The translations under genes were made by a program, and so were the position numbers. Of a stretch of 35,584 nucleotides of DNA, positions 8,531 through 17,895 are shown piece after piece; the first letter of the stretch is position 1, and every line of letters begins with the position of its first letter. The notes beneath the pieces were generated by a model, which was given only the letters and a program-made list of their open reading frames with translations, made no database searches and was not told the DNA's origin. Source of the stretch: Alphaproteobacteria bacterium (GTDB lineage Bacteria > Pseudomonadota > Alphaproteobacteria > JABAAW01); the NCBI GenBank assembly GCA_014238315.1, contig JABABG010000105.1, forward strand, positions 1 to 35,584, written 5' to 3'.

Positions 8531-9118
8531 ATGATAGATTTATGCTATGCTGGAAGCATGTTTGTTGTAAGACCAACCACTGATCTATGCGCAAAAGCCA
8601 TGTTGTGCATTATTTTGTCGATCTTTGCTTTAGAGCTAACTTGTAGCCCTGCCCTAGGACAAGCTGCGGGTAGCTCAAGAGCAAAGTCAAAGATTCCTGC
8701 GACCTCATCATCTTTCAAGCCATATTTTCTGAGCCTTCGCTTTAACGAAACTTATATGCGCTCTGGTCCTGGTCGCCAATATCCAGCGATCTGGGTTTAC
8801 CGCCGCTTGGGAATGCCAATAGAGATAGTCGGCAAATTCGACGATTGGCGTAAGGTAAGAGACTTCCAGGGTGACACGGGTTGGATTTTATCGAACCAGT
8901 TGCGTAGCCAACGCGCTGTTATGGTCACGCTACCGGAAGTTGGACTTTACGAAGAGCCCGATACGAATAGCGCAAAGATAGCCCGCTTAGGTCGAGAAGT
9001 CGTAGCGCGGGTTAAGCGTTGCGATGTAGAATGGTGCCGAGTTCTGATAGGTAAGCACGATGGTTGGACGAGACGCGGGGGTTTGTGGGGCATCCGCGAG
9101 GAAGAACTCCTACCATGA
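8531..9118 (+). CDS. Secreted SH3-domain protein
   Basis: Hydrophobic N-terminus, then LSLRFNETYMRSGPGRQYPAIWVYRRLGMPIEIVGKFDDWRKVRDFQGDTGWI, bacterial SH3 pattern; start may be downstream of 8531. Confidence 0.82.
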   Translation: MIDLCYAGSMFVVRPTTDLCAKAMLCIILSIFALELTCSPALGQAAGSSRAKSKIPATSSSFKPYFLSLRFNETYMRSGPGRQYPAIWVYRRLGMPIEIVGKFDDWRKVRDFQGDTGWILSNQLRSQRAVMVTLPEVGLYEEPDTNSAKIARLGREVVARVKRCDVEWCRVLIGKHDGWTRRGGLWGIREEELLP

Positions 9119-10482
9119 CGCAAGCTGATGCAAAAAGCCGTCGTTATTTTGGCACCGATGGCATGCGCGGAACGGCTAACAGTTCTCCAATAACCCCTGG
9201 GCTAGTTTTATGCCTTGCCGAGTCTGCAGCGACTTTTTTCCGTAAGGGCAAAAGGCGCCACCGCGTTGTTATTGGCAAGGACACGCGTTTATCTGGATAT
9301 ATGCTAGAACCAGCCCTGACGGCGGGCTTTGTCTCGATGGGTTTTGATGTAACCCTTGTTGGTCCTATGCCTACGCCTGCGGTTGCTATGCTAACCCGCT
9401 CGATGCGAGCAGACTTAGGCGTTGTTATCTCTGCTTCGCATAACCCCTATTGTGACAACGGCATCAAGCTTTTTGGTGCGGATGGCTTCAAGCTAGACGA
9501 CCATTCAGAGCAGGAAATAGAATCGCTAATGCACCAAGAGTCGCTTCGTAAGCGGGCTAAACCGGAGCGCTTGGGACGAGCGAAACGCATAGAAGACGCA
9601 CCCGGTCGCTACATAGAGTTCGTTAAGAACTCATTCCCGCGAGCGCTCAACTTAGGCGGTCTTAAGATAGCCCTGGATTGCGCAAACGGAGCTGCCTACC
9701 GCGTGATGCCACCTATTCTTTGGGAACTCGGGGCTAACATAGTAAGGCAAATAGGCACCAGCCCAGATGGAACGAACATAAATAAAGATAGAGGGGTAAC
9801 ATCTCCATCTCGCATAGCGGAAGTAACCAAGAGCAGCAACGCGGATATCGGAATAGCGGTAGATGGTGATGCAGATCGTCTTTTGGTAGTCTCCTCGCAA
9901 GGAATGATAATTGATGGCAATCACTTGCTGGCGGCTATCACCGAGCAGTTACAAGTTAGCAATGAGATGCGCGGAGATAAAGTTGTATCGACGATACTTG
10001 CGAACTTGGGCTTGGAACGCTATCTAAATGGTAAAAACTTACAGCTTCTTCGCACAAATGTTGGCGACCGCTATGTGGTCGAGCGCATGCGTCGAGAGAA
10101 CTGCAACATAGGCGGCGAGCCCTCTGGTCACATAGTATTGGGCGACTACTCGACTACAGGCGATGCCTTGCTAGCAGCTTTGCAGGTTTGCGCGATAGTC
10201 GTGCGTAGCGGCAAATCGGTCGATACATTCGCTAAACTATTCGACTTGGTACCGCAACGCACTCTAGATGTTAGACTGCAAAATCATAAGAAAGTTCTTG
10301 AGCAAGATTCGATAAAACGCACGATCGAACAATTGCAACAACGTCTTTCCTTACAGCAGGGCAGGCTTCTTGTGCGCCCTTCTGGCACCGAATCGGTAGT
10401 TCGCATAATGGCTGAGGGGGAGAACGAAAGTCTACTAATAGAGACTTTGGAGGCTACGCGCTGTGCGCTGATGGCTGCATGA
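9115..10482 (+). CDS. glmM: Phosphoglucosamine mutase
   Basis: RRYFGTDGMRGTAN, VVISASHNPYCDNGIKLFG, DGDADRLL, RPSGTESVVRIMAEG. Track ORF begins at 9064, but ATG at 9115 overlaps the upstream stop (ATGA) and fits GlmM. Confidence 0.96.
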   Translation: MTQADAKSRRYFGTDGMRGTANSSPITPGLVLCLAESAATFFRKGKRRHRVVIGKDTRLSGYMLEPALTAGFVSMGFDVTLVGPMPTPAVAMLTRSMRADLGVVISASHNPYCDNGIKLFGADGFKLDDHSEQEIESLMHQESLRKRAKPERLGRAKRIEDAPGRYIEFVKNSFPRALNLGGLKIALDCANGAAYRVMPPILWELGANIVRQIGTSPDGTNINKDRGVTSPSRIAEVTKSSNADIGIAVDGDADRLLVVSSQGMIIDGNHLLAAITEQLQVSNEMRGDKVVSTILANLGLERYLNGKNLQLLRTNVGDRYVVERMRRENCNIGGEPSGHIVLGDYSTTGDALLAALQVCAIVVRSGKSVDTFAKLFDLVPQRTLDVRLQNHKKVLEQDSIKRTIEQLQQRLSLQQGRLLVRPSGTESVVRIMAEGENESLLIETLEATRCALMAA

Positions 10483-11621
10483 CGCAGCTACTACACTATT
10501 CTTACGACAGAATCGTCTCTGTAGCTAATGCAGTAGGTAGGCGAGATGGTGCTGGTAGTGAAATTGTTACGGCTGGCGGTAGCGTTGCCATTGGTAACTT
10601 CGATGGCTTGCATCGCGGACATATAGCTCTATTGAAGAGTATGCAGCAACCTATGCAACAGAATAGTCATGCGGCTCGCTCGGATTGCCATATCTCTGCC
10701 CTACCCCGCCCTTGGGTACTGCTGACCTTTGAACCTCATCCTCGTAGCTTTTTCTCATCGCACGAGCAAACAAAAACTCCCTTGCGTTTATCAACTATCG
10801 AGCAGAAACATAGATGGTTAGAGGACTCTGAAATCGATATAGATAGCATGGTTGTCATGCGCTTTGACGAGAAGCTCTCGATGATGCCTGCACAAGAGTT
10901 TGTCGAAAACTTCTTGCTTGAAACATTAGGTGCTAAACACTTAGTCGTAGGCGAAGACTTCGCGTTTGGTCGCAACAGGGAGGGAACGCTATCTACCTTG
11001 CAAGAGATGAGCTCTCGCATATCGCATAACTCGTATGGACGAGATTGTGGCAAGAAAGATAAAGGTAGTAGCTTTCGAGTACATTGCTTTCCTACTCTAC
11101 TCATGGCATCTGGTCAATCTGCTGCCTATTCATCAACCCGTGCGCGTGAGCTTTTGCGTCTTGGCAAACTACATGATGTGCGAGATATACTAGGTAGAGA
11201 TTTCGAGATCGAAGGCGTTGTGATAAAAGGCAAGGGTTTGGGTAGCCGACTAGGTTTCCCTACAGCCAACATCGATCCGCAAGATTATTGTCGCCCTTTA
11301 TTCGGAGTTTACTGCGTGCGAGTTATGCATAAAGGCAAGAGCTTTGAGGCGGTTGCCAGCTTTGGCAAACGTCCTACTTTGGGCGAGGGGTTGCAACCGC
11401 TTTTAGAGGTGCACTTTTTCGATTGCCCGCAGGATTTATACGGCTCGAAGCTACAAGTATCTTTCGAAAAATTTCAACGCGAAGAGGAGAACTACGCCTC
11501 ACTAGATGCGCTAAGATTACAAATAGCAGAGGATGTCAGACTAGCGAAGCAGTATTTCAGGGAAGCTCCTAATAATGGAGATATTCTACGGCATAGCGAT
11601 GTAGAGCTCAGCGTCGGGTAG
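10479..11621 (+). CDS. ribF: Bifunctional riboflavin kinase/FAD synthetase
   Basis: AIGNFDGLHRGHIALL, LTFEPHPRSFF, VVGEDFAFGRNREG, STRARELLRLG, GKGLGSRLGFPTANID, VASFGKRPT; ATGA overlap with glmM. Confidence 0.95.
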   Translation: MTQLLHYSYDRIVSVANAVGRRDGAGSEIVTAGGSVAIGNFDGLHRGHIALLKSMQQPMQQNSHAARSDCHISALPRPWVLLTFEPHPRSFFSSHEQTKTPLRLSTIEQKHRWLEDSEIDIDSMVVMRFDEKLSMMPAQEFVENFLLETLGAKHLVVGEDFAFGRNREGTLSTLQEMSSRISHNSYGRDCGKKDKGSSFRVHCFPTLLMASGQSAAYSSTRARELLRLGKLHDVRDILGRDFEIEGVVIKGKGLGSRLGFPTANIDPQDYCRPLFGVYCVRVMHKGKSFEAVASFGKRPTLGEGLQPLLEVHFFDCPQDLYGSKLQVSFEKFQREEENYASLDALRLQIAEDVRLAKQYFREAPNNGDILRHSDVELSVG

Positions 11622-11623
11622 GC

Positions 11624-12487
11624 ATGACGCAAGGTAAAAATATACCATTAGTTCCGCTGGCTATTTTCGGTGCTGGCGGTCGTATGGGACAGGCTTTATT
11701 GCTAGAGGCGGAAAATGATTCTCGCGTTGGAGAGGTTTGGGCAATTTTCTCACCGCGACAAACAGCGATACCAAAAGAAAAACGCGCAGAAGATACAACC
11801 GAGCTACTTTCTTTGAGCAGATTTAGCAAAGCGCGCGAGGCTTCGTCCGCCAACGATGCTATTCGCGCTGCGTCTTCTGGCGGGGCTACGATTGACTTCA
11901 CTCCGCCTGCTACTGCTATCAGTCATGCGCTTTTGGCTAAAAAGTATGGTTGTCCTTTTGTTTGTGGCACGACTGGTTTTAGCGATACGGAGATGTATAA
12001 TTTGCGCAAAATCTCTAGAGACTGTGCATTAGTCTATGCGGCCAATTTTTCATTGTCTGTTGCCCTACTCGCCTCATTGGTTACGCGTGCTGCGAGCAGC
12101 CTCCCTTCCTCCCACTTTGACGCGGAGATTATGGAGATGCACCACCGCAAGAAACTAGATTCTCCTTCTGGCACGGCTTTGCGTTTAGGCGAGGCAATTG
12201 CTATCGGGCGTGGTGAAGAGCATCAGCCGACACCACAAAACGACAGGTCTGGCTTGCGCTCTCGCGGAGGCGTTGGCTATGGTGTATTACGAGGTGGAGG
12301 CGTTGTTGGTGAGCATCGCGTAGTATTTGCTGGCGATAACGAGCGCATTACGTTTAGCCACGAGTCTTTCTCGCGGTCTATTTTTGCCCAAGGTGCCCTA
12401 TCGTCTGCTTTATGGGCTATAAAACAGACTGCGGGATTTTACTCTATTAACGATGTTTTAGAAAATAGCGTAGTTAGCAAAAATTAA
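11624..12487 (+). CDS. dapB: 4-hydroxy-tetrahydrodipicolinate reductase
   Basis: AIFGAGGRMGQALL, DFTPPATAISHALLAKKYGCPFVCGTTGF, YAANFSLSVALL, EIMEMHHRKKLDSPSGTALRLGEAIA. Confidence 0.96.
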   Translation: MTQGKNIPLVPLAIFGAGGRMGQALLLEAENDSRVGEVWAIFSPRQTAIPKEKRAEDTTELLSLSRFSKAREASSANDAIRAASSGGATIDFTPPATAISHALLAKKYGCPFVCGTTGFSDTEMYNLRKISRDCALVYAANFSLSVALLASLVTRAASSLPSSHFDAEIMEMHHRKKLDSPSGTALRLGEAIAIGRGEEHQPTPQNDRSGLRSRGGVGYGVLRGGGVVGEHRVVFAGDNERITFSHESFSRSIFAQGALSSALWAIKQTAGFYSINDVLENSVVSKN

Positions 12488-12772
12488 TACAATCGGATAA
12501 TAATAAATGGCAAGGGGTGTGAAATAATGATAAGGACAAATTAAATATTAAGATAATCAAAAATTGAATAAATAAAAAACTACTATGAGCTGATCATAAT
12601 AAGCTCTTTGAGTATTATTGAATATAATTTAATAAAAATTAATACGAATGCAAAGACGTTGTGTAATCCTTATCTAAACAATTTTACAACTCTCAATTTA
12701 ATACACAAGGAATCCTTACGAGGAAATTGGAGGGCATCAGCAACTTTATTTTTTTATGTTAAACAAAAAATG

Positions 12773-12843
12773 CTGGGGTGGTAGGATTCGAACCCACGAT
12801 CACGAGACCAAAACCCGTTGCCTTACCGCTTGGCTACACCCCA
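12773..12843 (-). tRNA. tRNA-Gln (anticodon TTG)
   Basis: Reverse complement TGGGGTGTAGCCAAGCGGTAAGGCAACGGGTTTTGGTCTCGTGATCGTGGGTTCGAATCCTACCACCCCAG. Confidence 0.96.
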
Positions 12844-12942
12844 CTAGCAAGCAAACCTATTAGCCAATCTTCATATCCACAGTACTATAAACCAAATAGC
12901 TAACACAAAAAAATACAAAGTTATTTCTTATGCCATAAATTT

Positions 12943-13881
12943 TCATCCGAGGAATCTTGTAGCGAACACATTACCCAACCCCTTAAGCCTCAACCCTTCT
13001 GCTATATTTTCTTCATCGCCTAGTTTAGTCAACCCGAAGCAAGCAGACCCACTACCGGTCATACGAGCGCAAAAGATTCCTTCACATGCACGCAGAGCCT
13101 CTATCCTCTTGCCGATTCTAGCATCTAATCTACAAGCGACCTCCTGCAAATCGTTCCGCATATCTATTATTTCTTGCCTATAGTCTTTCCTATAATCTTG
13201 GACATAAACTTTTCCGACTTTAGTAGCCTCGCTACCGTCCTCAACAACTTGTTCTGCGAGCGAGTATCGTCTATAGACTTCGCCCGTAGCCAAGCCCTGC
13301 CCGCATATTAGAACCACTCCGCAAGCTTTCAAACTCTCTCGCGGAGCAATTCTGTCCCCCGTTCCTTCCACGAGAAGATTGTTTGTTTTTTCTCGTAGCA
13401 TAAACATTGCGACATCGGAGCCGATTTCTTTTGCGATATCGAGCCATTTTTTTTTTGCGAGAGTAACCTTTTTTTTAGCGTATAGCAAGAATGCTGCAGC
13501 ATCGCTAGAACCTCCGCCCAGCCCCGCACCTGCGGGGATATTTTTGTGCAAAGTGATTTGACAATCTATCGAGACTTGCGTAGCGCGTTCGAGTTCCCGC
13601 GCAGCACGCAGGATGAGATTTTCCTCACCACTTGGAATTTTCACGAAACTTCCCCCTGCTTGCTGATCGATGACCTCCAACATCACCCCTCCCTTCTGCC
13701 TTTCTTCCACTATCAAGACATCGTGCAACTTTAGAAAAACGATGGAGCTTCTGATTTTGTGTAATTTTTTGTCTGTTTTTTCTTCACGAGTTTTTTGTAA
13801 AGAGTCTACATGTTTTTTGTGTTCGACCTGCAACGACAAATTCAACTTTGCACGAGCGAGTAGCCTTTTTACGGATGGCAC
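12943..13881 (-). CDS. ispE: 4-diphosphocytidyl-2-C-methyl-D-erythritol kinase
   Basis: LARAKLNLSLQVEHK, KNIPAGAGLGGGSSDAAAFL, IGSDVAMFML, ARMTGSGSACFGL (GHMP kinase motifs). Confidence 0.95.
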   Translation of the reverse strand: MPSVKRLLARAKLNLSLQVEHKKHVDSLQKTREEKTDKKLHKIRSSIVFLKLHDVLIVEERQKGGVMLEVIDQQAGGSFVKIPSGEENLILRAARELERATQVSIDCQITLHKNIPAGAGLGGGSSDAAAFLLYAKKKVTLAKKKWLDIAKEIGSDVAMFMLREKTNNLLVEGTGDRIAPRESLKACGVVLICGQGLATGEVYRRYSLAEQVVEDGSEATKVGKVYVQDYRKDYRQEIIDMRNDLQEVACRLDARIGKRIEALRACEGIFCARMTGSGSACFGLTKLGDEENIAEGLRLKGLGNVFATRFLG

Positions 13882-13892
13882 TTTTTTATCTT

Positions 13893-15854
13893 TTATTTTG
13901 ACAGTCCGTTCTCGAGTTTTTGCTGCACGCTTTTGAGTAACTCTTCATCTTCATTTTCGAATACGAGCACCCTAGCCCACTGATACCTAGCTTCGATCAA
14001 CCTACCTAATTTCCAATATACATCACCTAGATGGTCGTTTATGGTTGGGTCTTCTGGCTCGAATGTTATGGCTTTCTCCAGCTCTTCTAGAGCCTCCTGA
14101 TATTCTTGCAAGCGATAGTATGCCCAACCGAGAGAATCGGCGACAGCTCCACTGCCTTGCCGCAAGCTTACCGCTCGCTGTAGCATTTTTAAAGCTTCTT
14201 CGTATTTTTCATCATTTTCTAGGTCGAGCCAAGTATATGCGAGGTAGTTCAAGACCATGGGTTGTTCTGGCGACAGTTCTAGGGCTTCTAGAAAATCTTT
14301 TTCTGCTTGTACCCACTTTCCTTCCCGCTCTAATGAAATACCTCTTTCGTAGAACAACCTCCAGTATGAGGCTCTCTTGTTTTGCGGTAATTCTTTAGCT
14401 TTTTTTCGATATATTTCTACGGCTTTATCAAAGAACGGGACGGCTTCTTTATGCCTACCAGCGACTCGATAAAATGACCCGGCGTATGACCAAGCCATTA
14501 CTTCGTTTTCTCTCTCTGCCTGCATATTTTTCAGTATCGCCAATGCTTGCTCGAGTTTATCTAGTCGAGGTTCTTTTTGCTGTAGCTTTGCTTGCCTTCT
14601 TAAGAGCTCTGCTTGTTGCAGCAGGCTTTGTCGGTAGTATAGGGATTGCTTTCCGACCTGCGACGAGACCTTGGTTGCTTCGTCGTACTGCTGGAATTCG
14701 CCTAATGCTTCGCTGAGCAGTATTTTTGCATAATCTGATGATGGATCAGTCTCCACGGCTATTCTTGCGAGCATCAACTTTGCGCCTAATGATCGCTCTG
14801 AGCTTGCTAGGTCTGCGAGAGAACGCGATAAGAAGAATGTTGCTTTATTTTTTTCTTTGCTTGGCAATATCTCTAACTCACCCCCTAACGCAATGCGTCT
14901 ATGTAGCTCGTCGAGGAATAGACTACTCGCCTGAAAGTGATTCTTAAAAGGAGATAGAGTTTCCAATGCGGCTGCATTTTTCTCATTTTTCGCGTTATGC
15001 AATGCCTGCGCCCATACGAATGAAAGGTTATTTGATTCATTCGCGCCCTCGCGCAAGATTTGCTGAACGTTTTCCTTCTCCCCGCGTGCCAATGCTGCGT
15101 ATAGCCGTAGCAGTTGAGCAAAATCTTCTAACGACTCTTGTTCTATCTCGCGCAGAGCTGACATTTCTCCGCGAGAGTCGTTTAGTGCGTATGCGATCCA
15201 GAATCGATATGTTGGTGCGCTGTATCGCACGAAGTCTCCAAACCCAGATAGGTCTCCTAAGGTTTTCCGCGCCTGTTTAGGCTTATCGTTTCGTAGTTGC
15301 TGCGCTGCCAAAAGGAATCTTGCGATAAATCCATGTATATTTTTTTTGTTTTTGAATTTTTTAGCAATCGGCAAGGCTTTTTCAATATCTCCTGCACGCA
15401 AGTGAGCGAGCAGAGCCCTCTGCAAGATTGGCTCGGTTTGTATATGTGCGGTCAATCGAGAAGCTATTTCTGAAGCGAGAGGGAAAGCCTGAACGAACTC
15501 TGCGTGCCCTAGTGCGAGGTAATCGCCGGACAAACTATTAGATACATTTTTACCAAAGAGAAAGGAGCGCACCGCCTCCATCATTTGCGAACTTTGCAGG
15601 TTTTTGCTCCAAACTATTATTCGCCCCCGCGTGCTTTCGAATAATGATTCTAGCCCGTATTTAGATTCGAGCCTCAAGGGTTCTTTTTGTTCTTGTGCTT
15701 CGACTTGTGCTACCAATGCTCCTTGCAATGCTTCTTGCGCCGAGTTTTTTCTAGCACTTGCTTCCGCACAGAGGATGTAGCCTGTGGCAAATAGAACTGT
15801 CACGAAGAAGGTAATTGCTTTCTGTAGCATCTTTCTTATTTGCCTCATTGCCAT
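13893..15854 (-). CDS. Exported tetratricopeptide-repeat protein
   Basis: N-terminal signal-like segment and C-terminal TPR units such as VADSLGWAYYRLQEYQEALEELEKAITFEPEDPTINDHLGDVYWKLGRLIEARYQW. Confidence 0.9.
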   Translation of the reverse strand: MAMRQIRKMLQKAITFFVTVLFATGYILCAEASARKNSAQEALQGALVAQVEAQEQKEPLRLESKYGLESLFESTRGRIIVWSKNLQSSQMMEAVRSFLFGKNVSNSLSGDYLALGHAEFVQAFPLASEIASRLTAHIQTEPILQRALLAHLRAGDIEKALPIAKKFKNKKNIHGFIARFLLAAQQLRNDKPKQARKTLGDLSGFGDFVRYSAPTYRFWIAYALNDSRGEMSALREIEQESLEDFAQLLRLYAALARGEKENVQQILREGANESNNLSFVWAQALHNAKNEKNAAALETLSPFKNHFQASSLFLDELHRRIALGGELEILPSKEKNKATFFLSRSLADLASSERSLGAKLMLARIAVETDPSSDYAKILLSEALGEFQQYDEATKVSSQVGKQSLYYRQSLLQQAELLRRQAKLQQKEPRLDKLEQALAILKNMQAERENEVMAWSYAGSFYRVAGRHKEAVPFFDKAVEIYRKKAKELPQNKRASYWRLFYERGISLEREGKWVQAEKDFLEALELSPEQPMVLNYLAYTWLDLENDEKYEEALKMLQRAVSLRQGSGAVADSLGWAYYRLQEYQEALEELEKAITFEPEDPTINDHLGDVYWKLGRLIEARYQWARVLVFENEDEELLKSVQQKLENGLSK

Positions 15855-15878
15855 TGCTTGCCTACCACTTTATATCAC

Positions 15879-17765
15879 TTATTTATACTCTTTATGACCT
15901 TGCTGCCCATCCGAGATTCTGCTCCATAATTGAGCATATATGCCTCCTTTTCGCAATAGGAAGGCGTGCGTTCCACTTTCGTAGCACTGTCCTTTTTCTA
16001 GAACAAATATTTTGTCGGCGTTTAGTATGGTTGTTAGTCTATGCGCGATTGTTATGACTGTGCGCCCTTTCATCACACGGTCGAGGGTTTGCTGTAGCAA
16101 TCGTTCGGTTTCGTTATCCAAAGCTGCGGTTGCTTCGTCGAGCAAGAGTATCGGAGCATCTTTATATAAGGCTCTTGCTAGTGCGATTCGTTGTTGCTGC
16201 CCGCCGGACAAACGAAAACCTCTTTCTCCGACTTCAGTATGCAAACCCCTTGGCAACTCTGCGATGAATTCTTTTGCCTCTGCATCCTCGACCGCTTTCA
16301 GCAATTTCTCTTCGTCTATATTCTCGAATCCTAGTGCGATATTTGCGCGCAAAGTATCGTTGAACATTCCAATATCCTGCGAGACTAATGCGATTTTAGA
16401 TCTCAGGCTTTGCATTGTGCAATCGGCTATATTTTGCCCATCGATCATTACCTGTCCTCTATCGATGGCATAGAATCTTAGCAATACGCTGAGCAAGGTA
16501 GATTTTCCGGCACCAGAAGCCCCTACGATTGCTACCTTGCTCCCACCTTTGACCTCGAAGGATAGATTGTTTAGCGCGGGGGGAAGTGCAAAAGTGAGTT
16601 CTGCATTAGAATCAGTTTGCGGTATTTTTTGCGATGCTGTTTTTTTGCGATCGCTCTTGTCTTGCGTGCCTAGCTCTTCGTGATAGGTGAAACATACACC
16701 CCGAAGAGTTATATCGCCGTTGGAGACTAGCAAGTTTTTAGCGCGAGGTTTATCCAGTATTTTAGCCTTGCGCTCTATTGTGCGATAGAAATTGCCTAAC
16801 GCTGCAATACTTTCTTGCAAATCGACATTCAAGTTTACCAAAGTTCGCACCGGCTGCAGTAACAGAAGCAAGGCTACAACGAAGGACATCACTCCGCCAA
16901 TTGACAGCTCGCCGGCGCGAATCTGCAACCCGCCGAACAATACGACAAAGGCGAAGGATAACCCGACCAATATCTCGACGATCGGCATTGCTTTTGCTTG
17001 CGCATAGCTAGTGCGTTTATTCCAAAAGAATAGTGCCTCGAAGTACTTGTCTGCGAGTTTTAGGTATTTTGGCTCTGCGTTATATGCCTTTATGTGTTTT
17101 ATACCCTTGAAGGATTCGTCCAGAAATTTCCCAGTCTCGCCTATTTTTTGCTGTGTCTGCAAGGCTGCGTGTCGTGTCATCTTTGAGAGCCATCGTATTG
17201 GCAGGAAGAGCAACAAAATGAAGAAGAATGTTATGGTGGAGAGTCGCCAGTCTGTATAGAACATATTGAATAGATATGCTACTACGAGCACGCTATCTCT
17301 CAGTAGTATAATGAATAGGCGCGAGAGACTGTTTCTGATCATATGCATATTAGCGATCATTAGTGAGACATATTTACCGGTTGCCTCTCTTTGCATGAAG
17401 TAGACGTCGTTAGAGATTAAATGCCTATATAGGGTTTTTTGCAGGTCTCTGAAGATAGCACTCCCGACATATCCACTTTGCGATATTTGTAGATAGTATG
17501 CCCCGGCCCGAAGCACTGAGAACGAGAACATTAATGCCATCAACCAATATATTGATCCTCCGCCTTCGCTCGAGAATCCTCTATCTAGGATAGGCTCCAA
17601 CAACCTTACTTGTGCAAATGCGGTAAGCGAGAACATCACCAGACCGATAGCTGCTATCACTAGTCGTATTTTATATCGCTTTAGGTATTGTAAAGCGAAG
17701 CGTAGCAGGACTACCCTGCGCTCATCTTTCGGGTTTTTCTTTTTTGAATAAGAATTGTTTTTCAT
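15879..17765 (-). CDS. ABC transporter, fused permease/ATPase (MsbA-like exporter)
   Basis: N-terminal six-TM domain; Walker A GASGAGKS, signature LSGGQQQRIALARAL, Walker B ILLLDEATAALD, H-loop IAHRLTT. Confidence 0.93.
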   Translation of the reverse strand: MKNNSYSKKKNPKDERRVVLLRFALQYLKRYKIRLVIAAIGLVMFSLTAFAQVRLLEPILDRGFSSEGGGSIYWLMALMFSFSVLRAGAYYLQISQSGYVGSAIFRDLQKTLYRHLISNDVYFMQREATGKYVSLMIANMHMIRNSLSRLFIILLRDSVLVVAYLFNMFYTDWRLSTITFFFILLLFLPIRWLSKMTRHAALQTQQKIGETGKFLDESFKGIKHIKAYNAEPKYLKLADKYFEALFFWNKRTSYAQAKAMPIVEILVGLSFAFVVLFGGLQIRAGELSIGGVMSFVVALLLLLQPVRTLVNLNVDLQESIAALGNFYRTIERKAKILDKPRAKNLLVSNGDITLRGVCFTYHEELGTQDKSDRKKTASQKIPQTDSNAELTFALPPALNNLSFEVKGGSKVAIVGASGAGKSTLLSVLLRFYAIDRGQVMIDGQNIADCTMQSLRSKIALVSQDIGMFNDTLRANIALGFENIDEEKLLKAVEDAEAKEFIAELPRGLHTEVGERGFRLSGGQQQRIALARALYKDAPILLLDEATAALDNETERLLQQTLDRVMKGRTVITIAHRLTTILNADKIFVLEKGQCYESGTHAFLLRKGGIYAQLWSRISDGQQGHKEYK

Positions 17766-17895
17766 GCTCGTCGTTTATTTTTGCCTGCATCATGCTCGTT
17801 AGTGATATTAGCCATACTAACGAAGATTCGTTATTGGCAAATATGTGTGTATTGTATACTTTGGCTGTCTCACTTTCGAGGAGGATATAACTAGC

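Noticed and set aside
14045-15280. Cluster of plus-strand ORFs opposite the TPR gene
   Set aside because: The TPR reading frame on the minus strand has clear domain structure; the others are shadows.
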